Shown: positions 50,937 through 58,877, numbered from the stretch's first letter. The stretch: 63,610 bases of DNA from Coriobacteriia bacterium (GCA_030652345.1 JAUSAU010000064.1:1-63610); one strand, 5' to 3'. Notes: generated by a model from the letters alone, not told the origin. Made by a program: numbers and translations.

Positions 50937-51506
50937 CTACCGGTTGGTCGCCGCCAGGGCCGGCTCCGGCTGCAGCGCCATGCTGAGCTCGTACGCCTCC
51001 TGCTCGCGGCGGGCCATCCAGAACAGCGCGGATGCGGTCAGCATCGGACCGATGAGCGCGATGGTCACGAGTGCCCAGACGCCGGCCTCGAACCCGGCCG
51101 CCACGCCCCAGTAGATCGCAGCGCCCGAAGCGACTGCCAGCATGACGGACGCCACGCGCTCCCAGTACCAGCCCACGGCGAGCGTGGCTGCGGCACCGAG
51201 CAACGGGATGGCGGCCGCGACGAACGCGGCGCGCATGCCGGTCTGCTGGAACCAGTAGAGTCCTGCGAATGCCGTCGCGCCCCAGAAGGCACCGCCAGCG
51301 ATGACGAACGCCCGGGCGACGCCGCGCTCGAGGACGATGCGGGCCTCGGCGGCCTCAGGCGAGAACTCCTTGGCCGGCTTGACGCGCTGACGCGTCGAGA
51401 CCACGTCGTAGACCATGTAGCTGATGAGTGCCGCTGCGCCGACCACGAAGATGATCGCTCCGACGGGTCCGCCGATCATGAGAATGGCTGCGAGTATCGT
51501 TGACAT
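50937..51506 (-). CDS. Membrane protein, paralogue of 49296-49775
   Basis: A 189-residue membrane protein with an N-terminal helix absent from its paralogue (IGGPVGAIIFVVGAAALIS), followed by the shared part: RGVARAFVIAGGAFWGATAF, LLGAAATLAVGWYWERVASV, WALVTIALIGPMLTASALFW. No heme- or metal-binding motif was seen. Last gene of the minus-strand respiratory region; its ATG at 51506 follows AGGTGAGAGAC. The weaker operator copy at 51598-51618 lies 91 bases upstream, the same distance as at the paralogue. Confidence 0.72.
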   Translation of the reverse strand: MSTILAAILMIGGPVGAIIFVVGAAALISYMVYDVVSTRQRVKPAKEFSPEAAEARIVLERGVARAFVIAGGAFWGATAFAGLYWFQQTGMRAAFVAAAIPLLGAAATLAVGWYWERVASVMLAVASGAAIYWGVAAGFEAGVWALVTIALIGPMLTASALFWMARREQEAYELSMALQPEPALAATNR

Positions 51507-51597
51507 GTCTCTCACCTTTTCCACGTGTTCGTCGCCCTCAGGCGTCGAGTCCTTGGGGTGAGTATCACCGCTACGGGGGGCCGGTAGGTTCGCAGGC

Positions 51598-51618
51598 CGT
51601 TTTCCTCTTGTTAGGGTT
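51598..51618 (-). promoter_or_regulatory. Operator-like element (copy 2)
   Basis: Reading the minus strand from 51618, the first nine bases AACCCTAAC equal copy 1, and 15 of 21 positions agree. It overlaps the last codons and TAA of the cytochrome gene ending at 51611, so part of it is constrained by coding. It sits 91 bases before the start of the 51506 gene. Confidence 0.4.
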
Positions 51619-52414
51619 CTGTGAAAGCCGGCGCGGCATGGCAGAACGTGCACGACGAGAGACTGTGGCATTCGGTGCAGCTGTCCTGGCCGTGCTGCAG
51701 GACGAACGCGCGATGGCTCGTGAGCCATCCCTTCTCGTGGTTGACGTGGCATGTCTTGCACCAGCTGGTGCGGTGGCACGTGTAGCACACGCGTGTGTCC
51801 GTGCGTGCGGCGTCCGAATGGATGGTGCGCCAGTGCTCCGCGGGAAGGTGAGAGGGCGGCTTCTTCGCGTGGCACTCGTCGCAGAAGGTCAGCCCGAAGT
51901 CATGGCAGGCGAAGCATGCCTCCGTGCCCGTCCGGAGCGCCTCGGCGCCGTGGGTCTGCGGCCAGTCGGCGTGCTCGTGACGGGGTGTCCACGGCAGGAC
52001 ACGCCCGCCGTGGCACCCCCGGCAGTCGCGCGACGGGATGACCTGCGAAAGATACGGCTGGGCGTGCCTGATGGCGCGCTCACCCGTGTGGCACATCGTG
52101 CAGTCGGCGTCGAAGTCCTCGGCACGCATCCGCGATCCCGCGACAAGGCCCGGGAACGGCGAGTGACAGCGCTTGCAGAACGCCACGTCGACCCACTCGA
52201 CGGCCACGGTGGCGCTCCGCGAACCAAGGTCGACGCGCTGATGGCACTCGTGGCATGCGAGGTCGGGGAAGAGCGGGCTGCCGAGATGGATCCGGTGGAC
52301 AAGCAACTTCGAGCCCGTCTTGTCGCCGTGACAGGCGACGCACTGCTCGCGGCTGCTCGCCTGCGCGTCCCGGTGCAGGCGCTTGAGTTCGGCCTTGTCG
52401 GGCGCCGCCAGCAC
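51611..52414 (-). CDS. 11-heme cytochrome c, body (export leader lost by in-frame TAG)
   Basis: From the GTG at 52414 the product has 267 residues and eleven CXXCH sites: CVACH, CHECH, CKRCH, CTMCH, CRGCH, CFACH, CDECH, CYTCH, CKTCH, CTECH, CTFCH. It resembles the C-terminal parts of the paralogous cytochromes upstream. Cytochrome c maturation requires export, yet this frame has no signal peptide. The same frame, read upstream, continues through a single TAG (52436-52438) into a 42-residue leader. A CAG-to-TAG change would restore one protein of about 317 residues. Whether the TAG is real is a key question. Confidence 0.85.
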   Translation of the reverse strand: MLAAPDKAELKRLHRDAQASSREQCVACHGDKTGSKLLVHRIHLGSPLFPDLACHECHQRVDLGSRSATVAVEWVDVAFCKRCHSPFPGLVAGSRMRAEDFDADCTMCHTGERAIRHAQPYLSQVIPSRDCRGCHGGRVLPWTPRHEHADWPQTHGAEALRTGTEACFACHDFGLTFCDECHAKKPPSHLPAEHWRTIHSDAARTDTRVCYTCHRTSWCKTCHVNHEKGWLTSHRAFVLQHGQDSCTECHSLSSCTFCHAAPAFTEP

Positions 52415-52435
52415 GCGATAGCGCAGCTCCCACGC

Positions 52436-52564
52436 CTAGGTCGTCCAGGTGCGGGCCGGTCCGCGCGTCGGCGTGCTCGTCAGGTAGACCGCCGATGCCA
52501 AGACGGCGAGCAGGAGCGACAGCACGACGAGCCCGGTCCTCGGATCCCCGGCCGCGCGACGCAT
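52436..52564 (-). CDS. Signal-anchor leader ORF in frame with the 11-heme cytochrome
   Basis: ATG at 52564, stop TAG at 52436-52438; 42 residues, MRRAAGDPRTGLVVLSLLLA followed by VLASAVYLTSTPT, i.e. basic start, hydrophobic helix and a linker ending ARTWTT. It is exactly in frame with the cytochrome body, which continues AWELRYRVLAAPDK after the stop. The ATG is six bases downstream of the response-regulator stop, with GGGGAGGCC as ribosome site. Reading it as a lost signal anchor is my inference; alone it would be a 42-residue membrane microprotein. Confidence 0.65.
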   Translation of the reverse strand: MRRAAGDPRTGLVVLSLLLAVLASAVYLTSTPTRGPARTWTT

Positions 52565-52570
52565 GGGGCG

Positions 52571-53257
52571 TCAGGCCTCCCCGAGACGGTAGCCGTAACC
52601 GCGCACCGTCAGGAGATGCGTGGGGTTCTTCGGGTCGGGCTCGAGCTTCTCGCGGATGTTGTGGATGTGGACGTCGACGACGCGCTCGTCGCCGAACGCG
52701 GACGCCTCCCCGAGCGCGGCAAGGATCGCCTCGCGGGAGAACGCCGTGCCGGGATGCCTCGCGAGGTGCAGCATGATCTCGTACTCGGTCCGGGTCATCG
52801 GCACGACGGCATCGGCGACCCGCACCTGCCGTGAGAGCGTGTCGATCTGCAGATCGCCGACGACGATCACGGCGAGCCCTTCCGGCGCGGCGCCCGCCCG
52901 TCGCAGGACCGTCTTGACGCGACTGACCAGCTCGCGCGGCGAGAACGGCTTCGTGACGTAGTCGTCGGCGCCGAACTCGAGCCCGAGGATGCGGTCGACC
53001 TCGTCCGCCCGGGCCGAGAGCATGATGATCGGGACGTTCGACAGCGCACGCAGATCCCGCGCGATCTCGAGCCCGGACTTGCCGGGGAGCATCACGTCGA
53101 GGATCACCAGGTGCGGCGAGATCTTGAAGAACAAGGCCTCCGCGGCCGTGTGGTCACCCGCGGTGTGGACCTCGTAGCCCTCCTGCGTGAGTGCGTAGTC
53201 GACGACTTTGAGGATCGACTCCTCATCGTCGACGACCAGGATGCGTTGAACCGTCAT
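52571..53257 (-). CDS. OmpR/PhoB-family response regulator, orphan in cytochrome operon
   Basis: A 228-residue regulator, same length as the one at 46713. The receiver starts MTVQRILVVDDEESILKVVD; phospho-acceptor Asp 54 (VILDVMLPGKSGLE); DDYVTKPFSPREL. The DNA-binding domain ends VVDVHIHNIREKLEPDPKNPTHLL, nearly the same as its paralogue, so they may bind similar sites. No kinase gene is adjacent. It lies inside the multiheme operon, 26 bases after the upstream cytochrome stop and six bases before the leader ORF. ATG 53257 follows GGAGGG. Confidence 0.94.
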   Translation of the reverse strand: MTVQRILVVDDEESILKVVDYALTQEGYEVHTAGDHTAAEALFFKISPHLVILDVMLPGKSGLEIARDLRALSNVPIIMLSARADEVDRILGLEFGADDYVTKPFSPRELVSRVKTVLRRAGAAPEGLAVIVVGDLQIDTLSRQVRVADAVVPMTRTEYEIMLHLARHPGTAFSREAILAALGEASAFGDERVVDVHIHNIREKLEPDPKNPTHLLTVRGYGYRLGEA

Positions 53258-53283
53258 CGACGCCCTCCGGCCGCGGGACCCGC

Positions 53284-54177
53284 CTATTTCACGACCCTGA
53301 GGGCCGGGTTGAAGTTCTGCTTGGGAAGCTCACCGTGGCACCGCACGCAGAACGCCGCGTCGTGGCACGCCTCGCAGTTGCGGTGCGTCTTGACCTTCTC
53401 GCCGTGCGTGCTGCGCCACTTCGCCACGTGCGACCTCGGCCGCTTCGAGTGGCACTCCGCGCACCAGTCCGCCCGCCACTTGTGGCACTTCGCGCACTCG
53501 CCGCCCTGCTGCTTGTCGGGGTGGACGACCACCCAGTCAGCCGCGCGGTGGCTCGCGGGCGCGGCCTTCGCGGTGTGGCACGTCGCGCAGGCGTTCTTCG
53601 CCTGCTTGCCGTCATGGCAGGTGAGGCAGGCGGCCATCGGCGGCACGTGCTTCCCGTCCGAGCTCTTGGTGTGGACGAGGTAGGTGTGGCAACGCACACA
53701 GTCGAGCTTGAGCACCGAGACGTGTGCGCGGTGCGGGATGTTGAGGTCTCCGGACGGCGAGACGGTGCGCAGATCGATGTGGCAGCTCGAACATGAGGCG
53801 TTCGTCGGCTTCGCGAAGACGTCCAGCTTGCGGTTCGGCATGACCACGGAGAGGTACGCCTCTCCGAGCATGCGCGCGCTGTACGCCGCCTGAGCGGGCA
53901 GGTCGGGAGCCGCGTGGCACTGCTGGCACGCCACCTTCGCGTGTACCGAGGTGGACCAAGACGCGTATTCGCCGTCGAGATACGAGTAGCGCTGGAGGAA
54001 GCCGGGCTGCGAACCGATGTAGCCGGGGACTCCGACGAGGGCGACGAGGACGAGCGCCACGATCCCGACGCGGATCAGCAACCGGCGCCTGCCGGGTGTG
54101 AGGCGCATCGCATCCCGCGCGCGGATGAGCCCGTCACGCCAGGATCGCTTCTGCGAGTTCCCGTGTTCGTCCGACAC
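53284..54177 (-). CDS. Nine-heme NapC-like membrane-anchored cytochrome c
   Basis: A 297-residue cytochrome. N-terminal basic segment, then anchor helix LLIRVGIVALVLVALVGVPG; the rest is outside the membrane. Nine CXXCH sites: CQQCH, CSSCH, CVRCH, CLTCH, CATCH, CAKCH, CAECH, CEACH, CVRCH. The segment after the helix, QPGFLQRYSYLDGEYASWST, and the late unit CAECHSKRPRSHVAKWRSTHG are shared with its two upstream paralogues. NapC/NirT-like proteins take electrons from quinol and pass them to soluble or further cytochromes. GTG 54177 has AAGGAGG six bases upstream. Ends with RVVK, no second anchor. Confidence 0.92.
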   Translation of the reverse strand: MSDEHGNSQKRSWRDGLIRARDAMRLTPGRRRLLIRVGIVALVLVALVGVPGYIGSQPGFLQRYSYLDGEYASWSTSVHAKVACQQCHAAPDLPAQAAYSARMLGEAYLSVVMPNRKLDVFAKPTNASCSSCHIDLRTVSPSGDLNIPHRAHVSVLKLDCVRCHTYLVHTKSSDGKHVPPMAACLTCHDGKQAKNACATCHTAKAAPASHRAADWVVVHPDKQQGGECAKCHKWRADWCAECHSKRPRSHVAKWRSTHGEKVKTHRNCEACHDAAFCVRCHGELPKQNFNPALRVVK

Positions 54178-54211
54178 CGTTCCTCCTTCGACGCATCAGG
54201 GGCGGACCCCG

Positions 54212-55045
54212 TCAGTCGTGGCACTTCCTGCAGGACTTCCCGCCCTCGTGACACACGAGGCACCCCTTGTCGCCACCGGCCTTCGCGACGGCGCCATGGA
54301 GCTTCTTCCAGTTGCCGGCGTGCGACGCCGGCCGCTTGAGATGGCACTCGCGACAGAAGTCCGGCGACCACGCGTGGCACGATCCGCAATCGATCGTCCG
54401 CGCGAGCGTGCTGTGCACCTCGAGCCAGTCCTTGCGGCGATGGTTGTCGGGCACCTGCTTGCGCGTGTGGCACTTCACGCACTTGTCCGTCGCGCTCTTG
54501 CCGTTGTGGCATGCGCTCAGGCACGCCGACATCGACGGCTTGTTGTAGCCCAGCGTGTTGCGGACGTGGACGAGGTCCTTGTGGCATACCGCGCAGTCGA
54601 GTTTGAGCACCTCGACGTGTGCGCGATGCGGGATGAGCAGATCGCCGTTGGGCGAGACCTGCCGGTAGCCGGTGTGGCACTCCTGGCAAGCGGCCCTGCC
54701 CGGGACGCCGAAGAGGTTGGCCGGCCGCGGTCCGTGGAGGAGCTGCGAGTAGAACGCCGGGATCGACTTCGCCGCGAACGTCAGGAACCCGCTGACGCCC
54801 GGTTCGACATGGCAACCGGAGCACGGCACCTTCGCGTGTGTCGACTGGGACCAGTTGTCCATGCGCGGTCCGAGGTCGGCATAACGCCGGTAGTAGCCCG
54901 GCTGCAGGAGCGAGAAGACCGGCAGCCCGACGATGACGATGATCGCGAGCGCGATGACGCTCTTGATCGGGAAGTGCAGCCGGCGCGCGGGAGCAGGTGC
55001 GCTCCCGTCATCCGCCACGCGTGTGTCGTCATCTCGACCGCTCAC
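54212..55045 (-). CDS. Nine-heme NapC-like cytochrome c with one CX3CH site
   Basis: A 277-residue cytochrome. Anchor helix SVIALAIIVIVGLPVFSLLQ, then PGYYRRYADLGPRMDNWSQS. Eight CXXCH sites (CSGCH, CQECH, CAVCH, CVKCH, CGSCH, CRECH, CLVCH, CRKCH) and one CX3CH (CLSACH, in the place of CLTCH of the paralogue at 53284). The unit CRECHLKRPASHAGNWKKLHG is shared among the family. GTG 55045 abuts the TAA of the upstream gene, with AAGGAG inside the end of that gene. Function as a link in the multiheme chain is inferred from context. Confidence 0.92.
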   Translation of the reverse strand: MSGRDDDTRVADDGSAPAPARRLHFPIKSVIALAIIVIVGLPVFSLLQPGYYRRYADLGPRMDNWSQSTHAKVPCSGCHVEPGVSGFLTFAAKSIPAFYSQLLHGPRPANLFGVPGRAACQECHTGYRQVSPNGDLLIPHRAHVEVLKLDCAVCHKDLVHVRNTLGYNKPSMSACLSACHNGKSATDKCVKCHTRKQVPDNHRRKDWLEVHSTLARTIDCGSCHAWSPDFCRECHLKRPASHAGNWKKLHGAVAKAGGDKGCLVCHEGGKSCRKCHD

Positions 55046-56053
55046 TTAGCGCATCTCCTTGAACTGCTTGTGGCACTCGTCGCACCACGGCTTCTTGTGG
55101 CAGGTCAGGCACCGGCGCTCGTCCTTCGACACGGCCTTGTGCCGCGCGAGCCACGTCGACTTCGGCCCGTGGAACGCCGGGCGCTGAGCGTGGCAGTCGT
55201 TGCACTCACCCTCGGAGACGTGACAGACGAGGCACTTCGCCGGATCCTGCAGCGCGATCGTGCCGTGCTGCGCGATCCAGTCCTTCTTCACGTGCAGCCG
55301 CTCGATGGCCGACACGCCGGCGGTGGCGACGTTGGACGAGAAGACCGGGGTCTTGCCGGTCGTATGGCACAGGCGGCACTGATCGGCGGCGTGGCACTTC
55401 TCCAGGCAGGCGTTCGGCCCGTAGGAGCGCACCGTCGTGCGATGACTCGCCTTCCAGGGGGTGCGACCCTCCTGCAGCACGTGGTGGCAGTTGGCGCAGT
55501 CCTTCAGGGGCTTGGTGCCGACGTGACAGGCGAACGAGGCGCACACGCCGCTGAACGGCATCGACTTGTGGCGCTCCTGGTACGTCTCCTCGTGCGCGGT
55601 CCACTTGTGGCACTTCACGCACTCGCGCGTCTCGCTCACCACGCGCAGATGGGCGGGATGCGGGACCTTCATCGTGCGCGAGGAGTCCTCGCTCCAGTCG
55701 TACCGGTGGCACGCGAGGCAGGCGCCGTTGCTCGGCGCGGGAAGCGCGACGAAGAGCGGCTCACCCGGCGTCGCGACCAGCCCGCGGTAGAAGTCGCCCA
55801 CCTTGGCGGCGGCCGACACGAGCGTCCCGCGGCTGTCGACGTGGCACGCGTCGCACGGCAGATTCTTGTGCGCCGAGGTCTGGAGGGTCGTGTGGCGCCG
55901 CGTCAGGCTCGAGTACTTCGCGAAGTACCCCGGCCCGGCGGTCAGTACGAGTGCTGCCACCACGGCGACCGCGATCGCCGCGACGATACCGGCGCCCGCC
56001 CACAGCGCGATGCGACCGGAGCCGCCTCGTGTCTCCTTGGCTTCGGGGCTCAC
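55046..56053 (-). CDS. 11-heme NapC-like cytochrome c with CX3CH and CX4CH sites
   Basis: A 335-residue cytochrome. Anchor: IALWAGAGIVAAIAVAVVAA followed by GPGYFAKYSSLTRRHTTLQT. Nine CXXCH sites (CDACH, CLACH, CVKCH, CANCH, CRLCH, CLVCH, CNDCH, CLTCH, CDECH), one CX4CH (CASFACH) and one CX3CH (CLEKCH), a total of 11 possible hemes. CNDCHAQRPAFHGPKSTWLA is the family unit. GTG 56053 overlaps the stop of the NrfD gene (GTGA), so it is coupled to it, suggesting direct electron exchange with NrfD. Confidence 0.92.
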   Translation of the reverse strand: MSPEAKETRGGSGRIALWAGAGIVAAIAVAVVAALVLTAGPGYFAKYSSLTRRHTTLQTSAHKNLPCDACHVDSRGTLVSAAAKVGDFYRGLVATPGEPLFVALPAPSNGACLACHRYDWSEDSSRTMKVPHPAHLRVVSETRECVKCHKWTAHEETYQERHKSMPFSGVCASFACHVGTKPLKDCANCHHVLQEGRTPWKASHRTTVRSYGPNACLEKCHAADQCRLCHTTGKTPVFSSNVATAGVSAIERLHVKKDWIAQHGTIALQDPAKCLVCHVSEGECNDCHAQRPAFHGPKSTWLARHKAVSKDERRCLTCHKKPWCDECHKQFKEMR

Positions 56054-57306
56054 AGCGTCACCTCCGCTTCAAGCACCGGCTCGGGTGCGGGATCGCCGTG
56101 TGCCGCGCGCTCGTCATCCCCGTGCTCGGGCACCTCGAGCGGCAGGACCTTCGCCGCCGCGGTCACCGTGAGGAGTCCGAGCGACAGGATGAACAGGGCG
56201 ATACCGACCTCGGTCAGGCTCGGGACGAAGACCGCCGCGTGCTGGCCGAGCGGGTCGATCGCGAAGCCCATCGCCATGAGCGAGTAGCGCTTGAAGTAGA
56301 CGGCGACGACGTAGAGCCCGGAAGCGGTGAGCTGCACGATCGGCAGGTGCCGTGTCTTGCGTCGCTGCAGGATGAAGAACGCGGTGAACCCGAGTACGAA
56401 GACGGGCAGGACCGCCCACGCATAGCCGCCGGTGAAGAACACGGCCATCCGCATCGCGTGTCCCGGCTGGGCCGAGGTCGGCCAGAAGATCGCGATGACC
56501 TCGACCACCAGCAGGAACAGGTCGATGATCATGACCGTCGCGAGCAGGGTCGACAGGCTGCGGAACATGCTCGATTTGAACTTGAGCACGCCGAAGTGTT
56601 GCAGGGTGTACGCGAAGATCATCAGCAGCGCCACGCCGGATGCGGTCGCCGAGGTCAGGAAGATCGGCACCATGACCGCCGAGTTCCACAGCTCGCGCGA
56701 CTTGTTCATCGAGAGCACGAACGCGGTGGTCGTGTGCATATAGATCGCCAACGGCAGGGCGACGAGCGTGAGGCGGAACGCGAGCTTCTCCCCGCCCCAA
56801 CCGGTGAGCAGGACCCACAGGTCGAAGAAGGCGATGAGCATGTAGATCGTCGCGGCGCTGCCGGTGTAGACGAACGGCGACGTCGGGTTCGGCGTCACGA
56901 GCATCCACACCGCACGCCACGGGCGCTCCATGTCGGTGATGATGCCGAGCAACGCCATCATGACGAGCACGCCGGCCTGGAGCACCGCGATGCGCGAGAG
57001 CGGATGGAACTGGTGTGCGCCGAAGAGGTGGACAGCGGCGTAGACGATGAGGCCACCGGCCGCGAGCCCGACGTAGTACATGTAGTTCACGAACCACAGG
57101 CCCCACGGGTAGCTGTCGCGCATGCCCATGACACCGCCGCCGCCGCCGAGAGCGCTGCCCCAGGCGGTCAGGCCGAAGGTGGCCACGACCAGAAGCAGCG
57201 ACACGAACGCCCAGTAGCGCGGGCTTGCGGTCTTGAGGGCTCCGAGGTCGAGGTCGACGCCGATGATGCGCTTGACCCCGGGACGCGTGATCTTCGAGTC
57301 AGTCAT
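56050..57306 (-). CDS. nrfD: NrfD/PsrC-family quinone-interacting membrane protein
   Basis: A 418-residue integral membrane protein with nine or ten helices, e.g. RYWAFVSLLLVVATFGLTAW, MMALLGIITDMERPWRAVWM, SATASGVALLMIFAYTLQHF. The motif SYPWGLWFVNYMYYVGLAAGG near residue 70 is the family's quinone-site and helix-start signature. NrfD proteins carry no cofactor but exchange electrons with menaquinone and hand them to a ferredoxin-type partner, here the gene upstream. The acidic C terminus (PEHGDDERAAHGDPAPEP) is cytoplasmic or outside, unassigned. ATG 57306 is six bases after the upstream stop. Confidence 0.93.
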   Translation of the reverse strand: MTDSKITRPGVKRIIGVDLDLGALKTASPRYWAFVSLLLVVATFGLTAWGSALGGGGGVMGMRDSYPWGLWFVNYMYYVGLAAGGLIVYAAVHLFGAHQFHPLSRIAVLQAGVLVMMALLGIITDMERPWRAVWMLVTPNPTSPFVYTGSAATIYMLIAFFDLWVLLTGWGGEKLAFRLTLVALPLAIYMHTTTAFVLSMNKSRELWNSAVMVPIFLTSATASGVALLMIFAYTLQHFGVLKFKSSMFRSLSTLLATVMIIDLFLLVVEVIAIFWPTSAQPGHAMRMAVFFTGGYAWAVLPVFVLGFTAFFILQRRKTRHLPIVQLTASGLYVVAVYFKRYSLMAMGFAIDPLGQHAAVFVPSLTEVGIALFILSLGLLTVTAAAKVLPLEVPEHGDDERAAHGDPAPEPVLEAEVTL

Positions 57307-57312
57307 GTCCCG

Positions 57313-58233
57313 TCACCCCACATACCAGATCATGGGTTCGGAACCCATCGACTCTTTGAGTCTGAACACGCGCCGTGTCTTCAGGAGCACCGAGACCTCG
57401 CTCTCCGGGTCGTTCAGGTCACCGAACTTGCGTGCTCCCACAGGACAGGCCTCGGTGCACTTGGTGGTCATCCCGTTGCGGGTGCGCTGGATGCAGAACG
57501 TGCACTTCTCCACGACGCCCGCCTTGTCCTCGAGCGGAACCTTCGGGTTGATCTCGTTCTCGGGGACCTCGGGCTCGACCCAGTTGAAGTGCCGGGCGCC
57601 GTACGGGCACGTGACCATACAGTTCCTGCACGCGATGCACTTGTTGTAGTCGATGACGACGGTGCCGTCAGGCTCCCGCCACGTGGCCTTCACGGGACAG
57701 CCGTAGACGCAGGTCGGCTTCGCGCAGTGCATGCACTGGACCGGCATGTACCACTTGTCCGGCCGGCCGGCCTCTGTGTAGTTGAGGTCCGCGGTCTCCA
57801 GGTCGATCGCGCCCTGCTCCATCTCGAGCACCTGGATGTAGGTGAAGCCGGAGTTGCGGCCGATGTTGTTCTCCTTGACGCAGGCGTAGACGCACTTGCG
57901 GCACCCGACGCACGCCTTGACGTCGATGACCATCGCCCACTTCTGCTTGCCGGGAGGGTCGGCGTAGTAGACCGGCTTTCCGGGGTAGTTGACCGGGCCG
58001 TCCTCCTCGATGATCCGGGCCAGCGGGTTCTCGCCGCCCGGCGCTTCGGACGAACCTTCCGCACCCTCGGCACCCGACGCGGATGCCGGAAGCGCGCTGA
58101 TCACTGCGGGCACCGTGCCCGCGGCGATGACGCCGGCCGAGATGCCGAGACTGCGCAGGAAGTTGCGCCGCGAGAACGTCGTCTGAACGGGAGCGTCGTC
58201 CCGGGTCTCGTCGTGCTCGATGTCGTGGCTCAT
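57313..58233 (-). CDS. Tat-exported four-cluster ferredoxin subunit (NrfC/PsrB-like)
   Basis: A 306-residue iron-sulfur protein. Twin-arginine signal: SRRNFLRSLGISAGVIAAGT. Four 4Fe-4S clusters are indicated by CVGCRKCVYAC, CMHCAKPTCVYGCP, CIACRNCMVTCP and CTFCIQRTRNG...CTEACP. The order is that of electron-transfer subunits of complex iron-sulfur molybdoenzymes and NrfC. It would sit on the outer face of the membrane and exchange electrons with NrfD. No molybdopterin catalytic gene follows. ATG 58233 overlaps the stop of the upstream cytochrome gene (ATGA); its own stop precedes nrfD by six bases. Confidence 0.94.
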   Translation of the reverse strand: MSHDIEHDETRDDAPVQTTFSRRNFLRSLGISAGVIAAGTVPAVISALPASASGAEGAEGSSEAPGGENPLARIIEEDGPVNYPGKPVYYADPPGKQKWAMVIDVKACVGCRKCVYACVKENNIGRNSGFTYIQVLEMEQGAIDLETADLNYTEAGRPDKWYMPVQCMHCAKPTCVYGCPVKATWREPDGTVVIDYNKCIACRNCMVTCPYGARHFNWVEPEVPENEINPKVPLEDKAGVVEKCTFCIQRTRNGMTTKCTEACPVGARKFGDLNDPESEVSVLLKTRRVFRLKESMGSEPMIWYVG

Positions 58234-58877
58234 CGCTTCTGCCTTTCGAGGACGATCCTGCCGGCCAGGCCGACCACGAGCACTGCGGCGACCGCGGCGA
58301 CCGCGGAGAACCAGAGGGGCGTGGAGACCGGGGGGGCCGGCGGGGGCGAGGCGAGGGGCGAGAAGACGGCCCGCTCGGAGAGGACCTTGAACTGGAACCC
58401 GCTGCCCGTGAACGGAAGGAGCGGGCCCGCATAGATGTAGCCGGGAGTGTGGGGGTCGTGGCATCCGGCGGCGGTGCACTTGGGCTGGCCGCGGCCGTGC
58501 GTCCCGGCCTTGAACTCCTTGTACTTCGCAGAGTGGCAGCGGTAGCAGACCTGCGAGACGTCGCCCTTGATGTCGACGACCCCGCCGCCGGCGATCTTGA
58601 GCTTGCCGGGATCCTTCGCGGGATCGTCGTGACACGTCAGACACGCCACGTCGTCGCGGCCGAGCTTGTCGTGGCCCTCGAGCGTCACGTCGTGGCCCTT
58701 GAAACCATTGGGGAGGGGCCGCGACGGATCCTCGGTGCCCGGGATCATCGTCACCGGGTGGCAGCTCGTGCACGGGTAGAAGAACAGTTCGCCGGAGCCG
58801 GCCTGCCCGGCGAACGCCGGCGTCACCGACGCCCACAGCGCCGTGGCGAGGACAAGCAGTGCGACGGAGCGGCGCAT
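58230..58877 (-). CDS. Tetraheme cytochrome c with C-terminal membrane anchor
   Basis: A 215-residue cytochrome. Signal peptide SVALLVLATALWASVTPAFA, then three CXXCH sites (CTSCH, CLTCH, CYRCH) and one CX4CH (CTAAGCH), as in cytochrome c3/c7-type proteins. A Pro-rich linker (ASPPPAPPVSTP) leads to the C-terminal helix WFSAVAAVAAVLVVGLAGRI with a basic end, so the heme domain is held at the outer face of the membrane. First gene of the multiheme operon. ATG 58877 was chosen because it opens the signal peptide; longer forms are possible. Confidence 0.9.
   Translation of the reverse strand: MRRSVALLVLATALWASVTPAFAGQAGSGELFFYPCTSCHPVTMIPGTEDPSRPLPNGFKGHDVTLEGHDKLGRDDVACLTCHDDPAKDPGKLKIAGGGVVDIKGDVSQVCYRCHSAKYKEFKAGTHGRGQPKCTAAGCHDPHTPGYIYAGPLLPFTGSGFQFKVLSERAVFSPLASPPPAPPVSTPLWFSAVAAVAAVLVVGLAGRIVLERQKR

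Noticed and set aside
52436..52438. Genome-wide amber recoding (pyrrolysine) considered as explanation of the TAG
   Set aside because: TAG is a frequent genuine stop throughout the window (e.g. 661, 5275, 6231, 12436 area genes), often followed at once by another gene or hairpin, so general readthrough is unlikely; a local event remains possible.
54098..58434. Very long plus-strand open frames (729 and 827 codons) opposite the cytochrome operon
   Set aside because: They are rich in Arg, His, Asp and Val in the pattern expected from the antisense of GC-rich, His/Cys-coded genes, have no ribosome site or domain, and oppose clear cytochrome, NrfD and ferredoxin genes.
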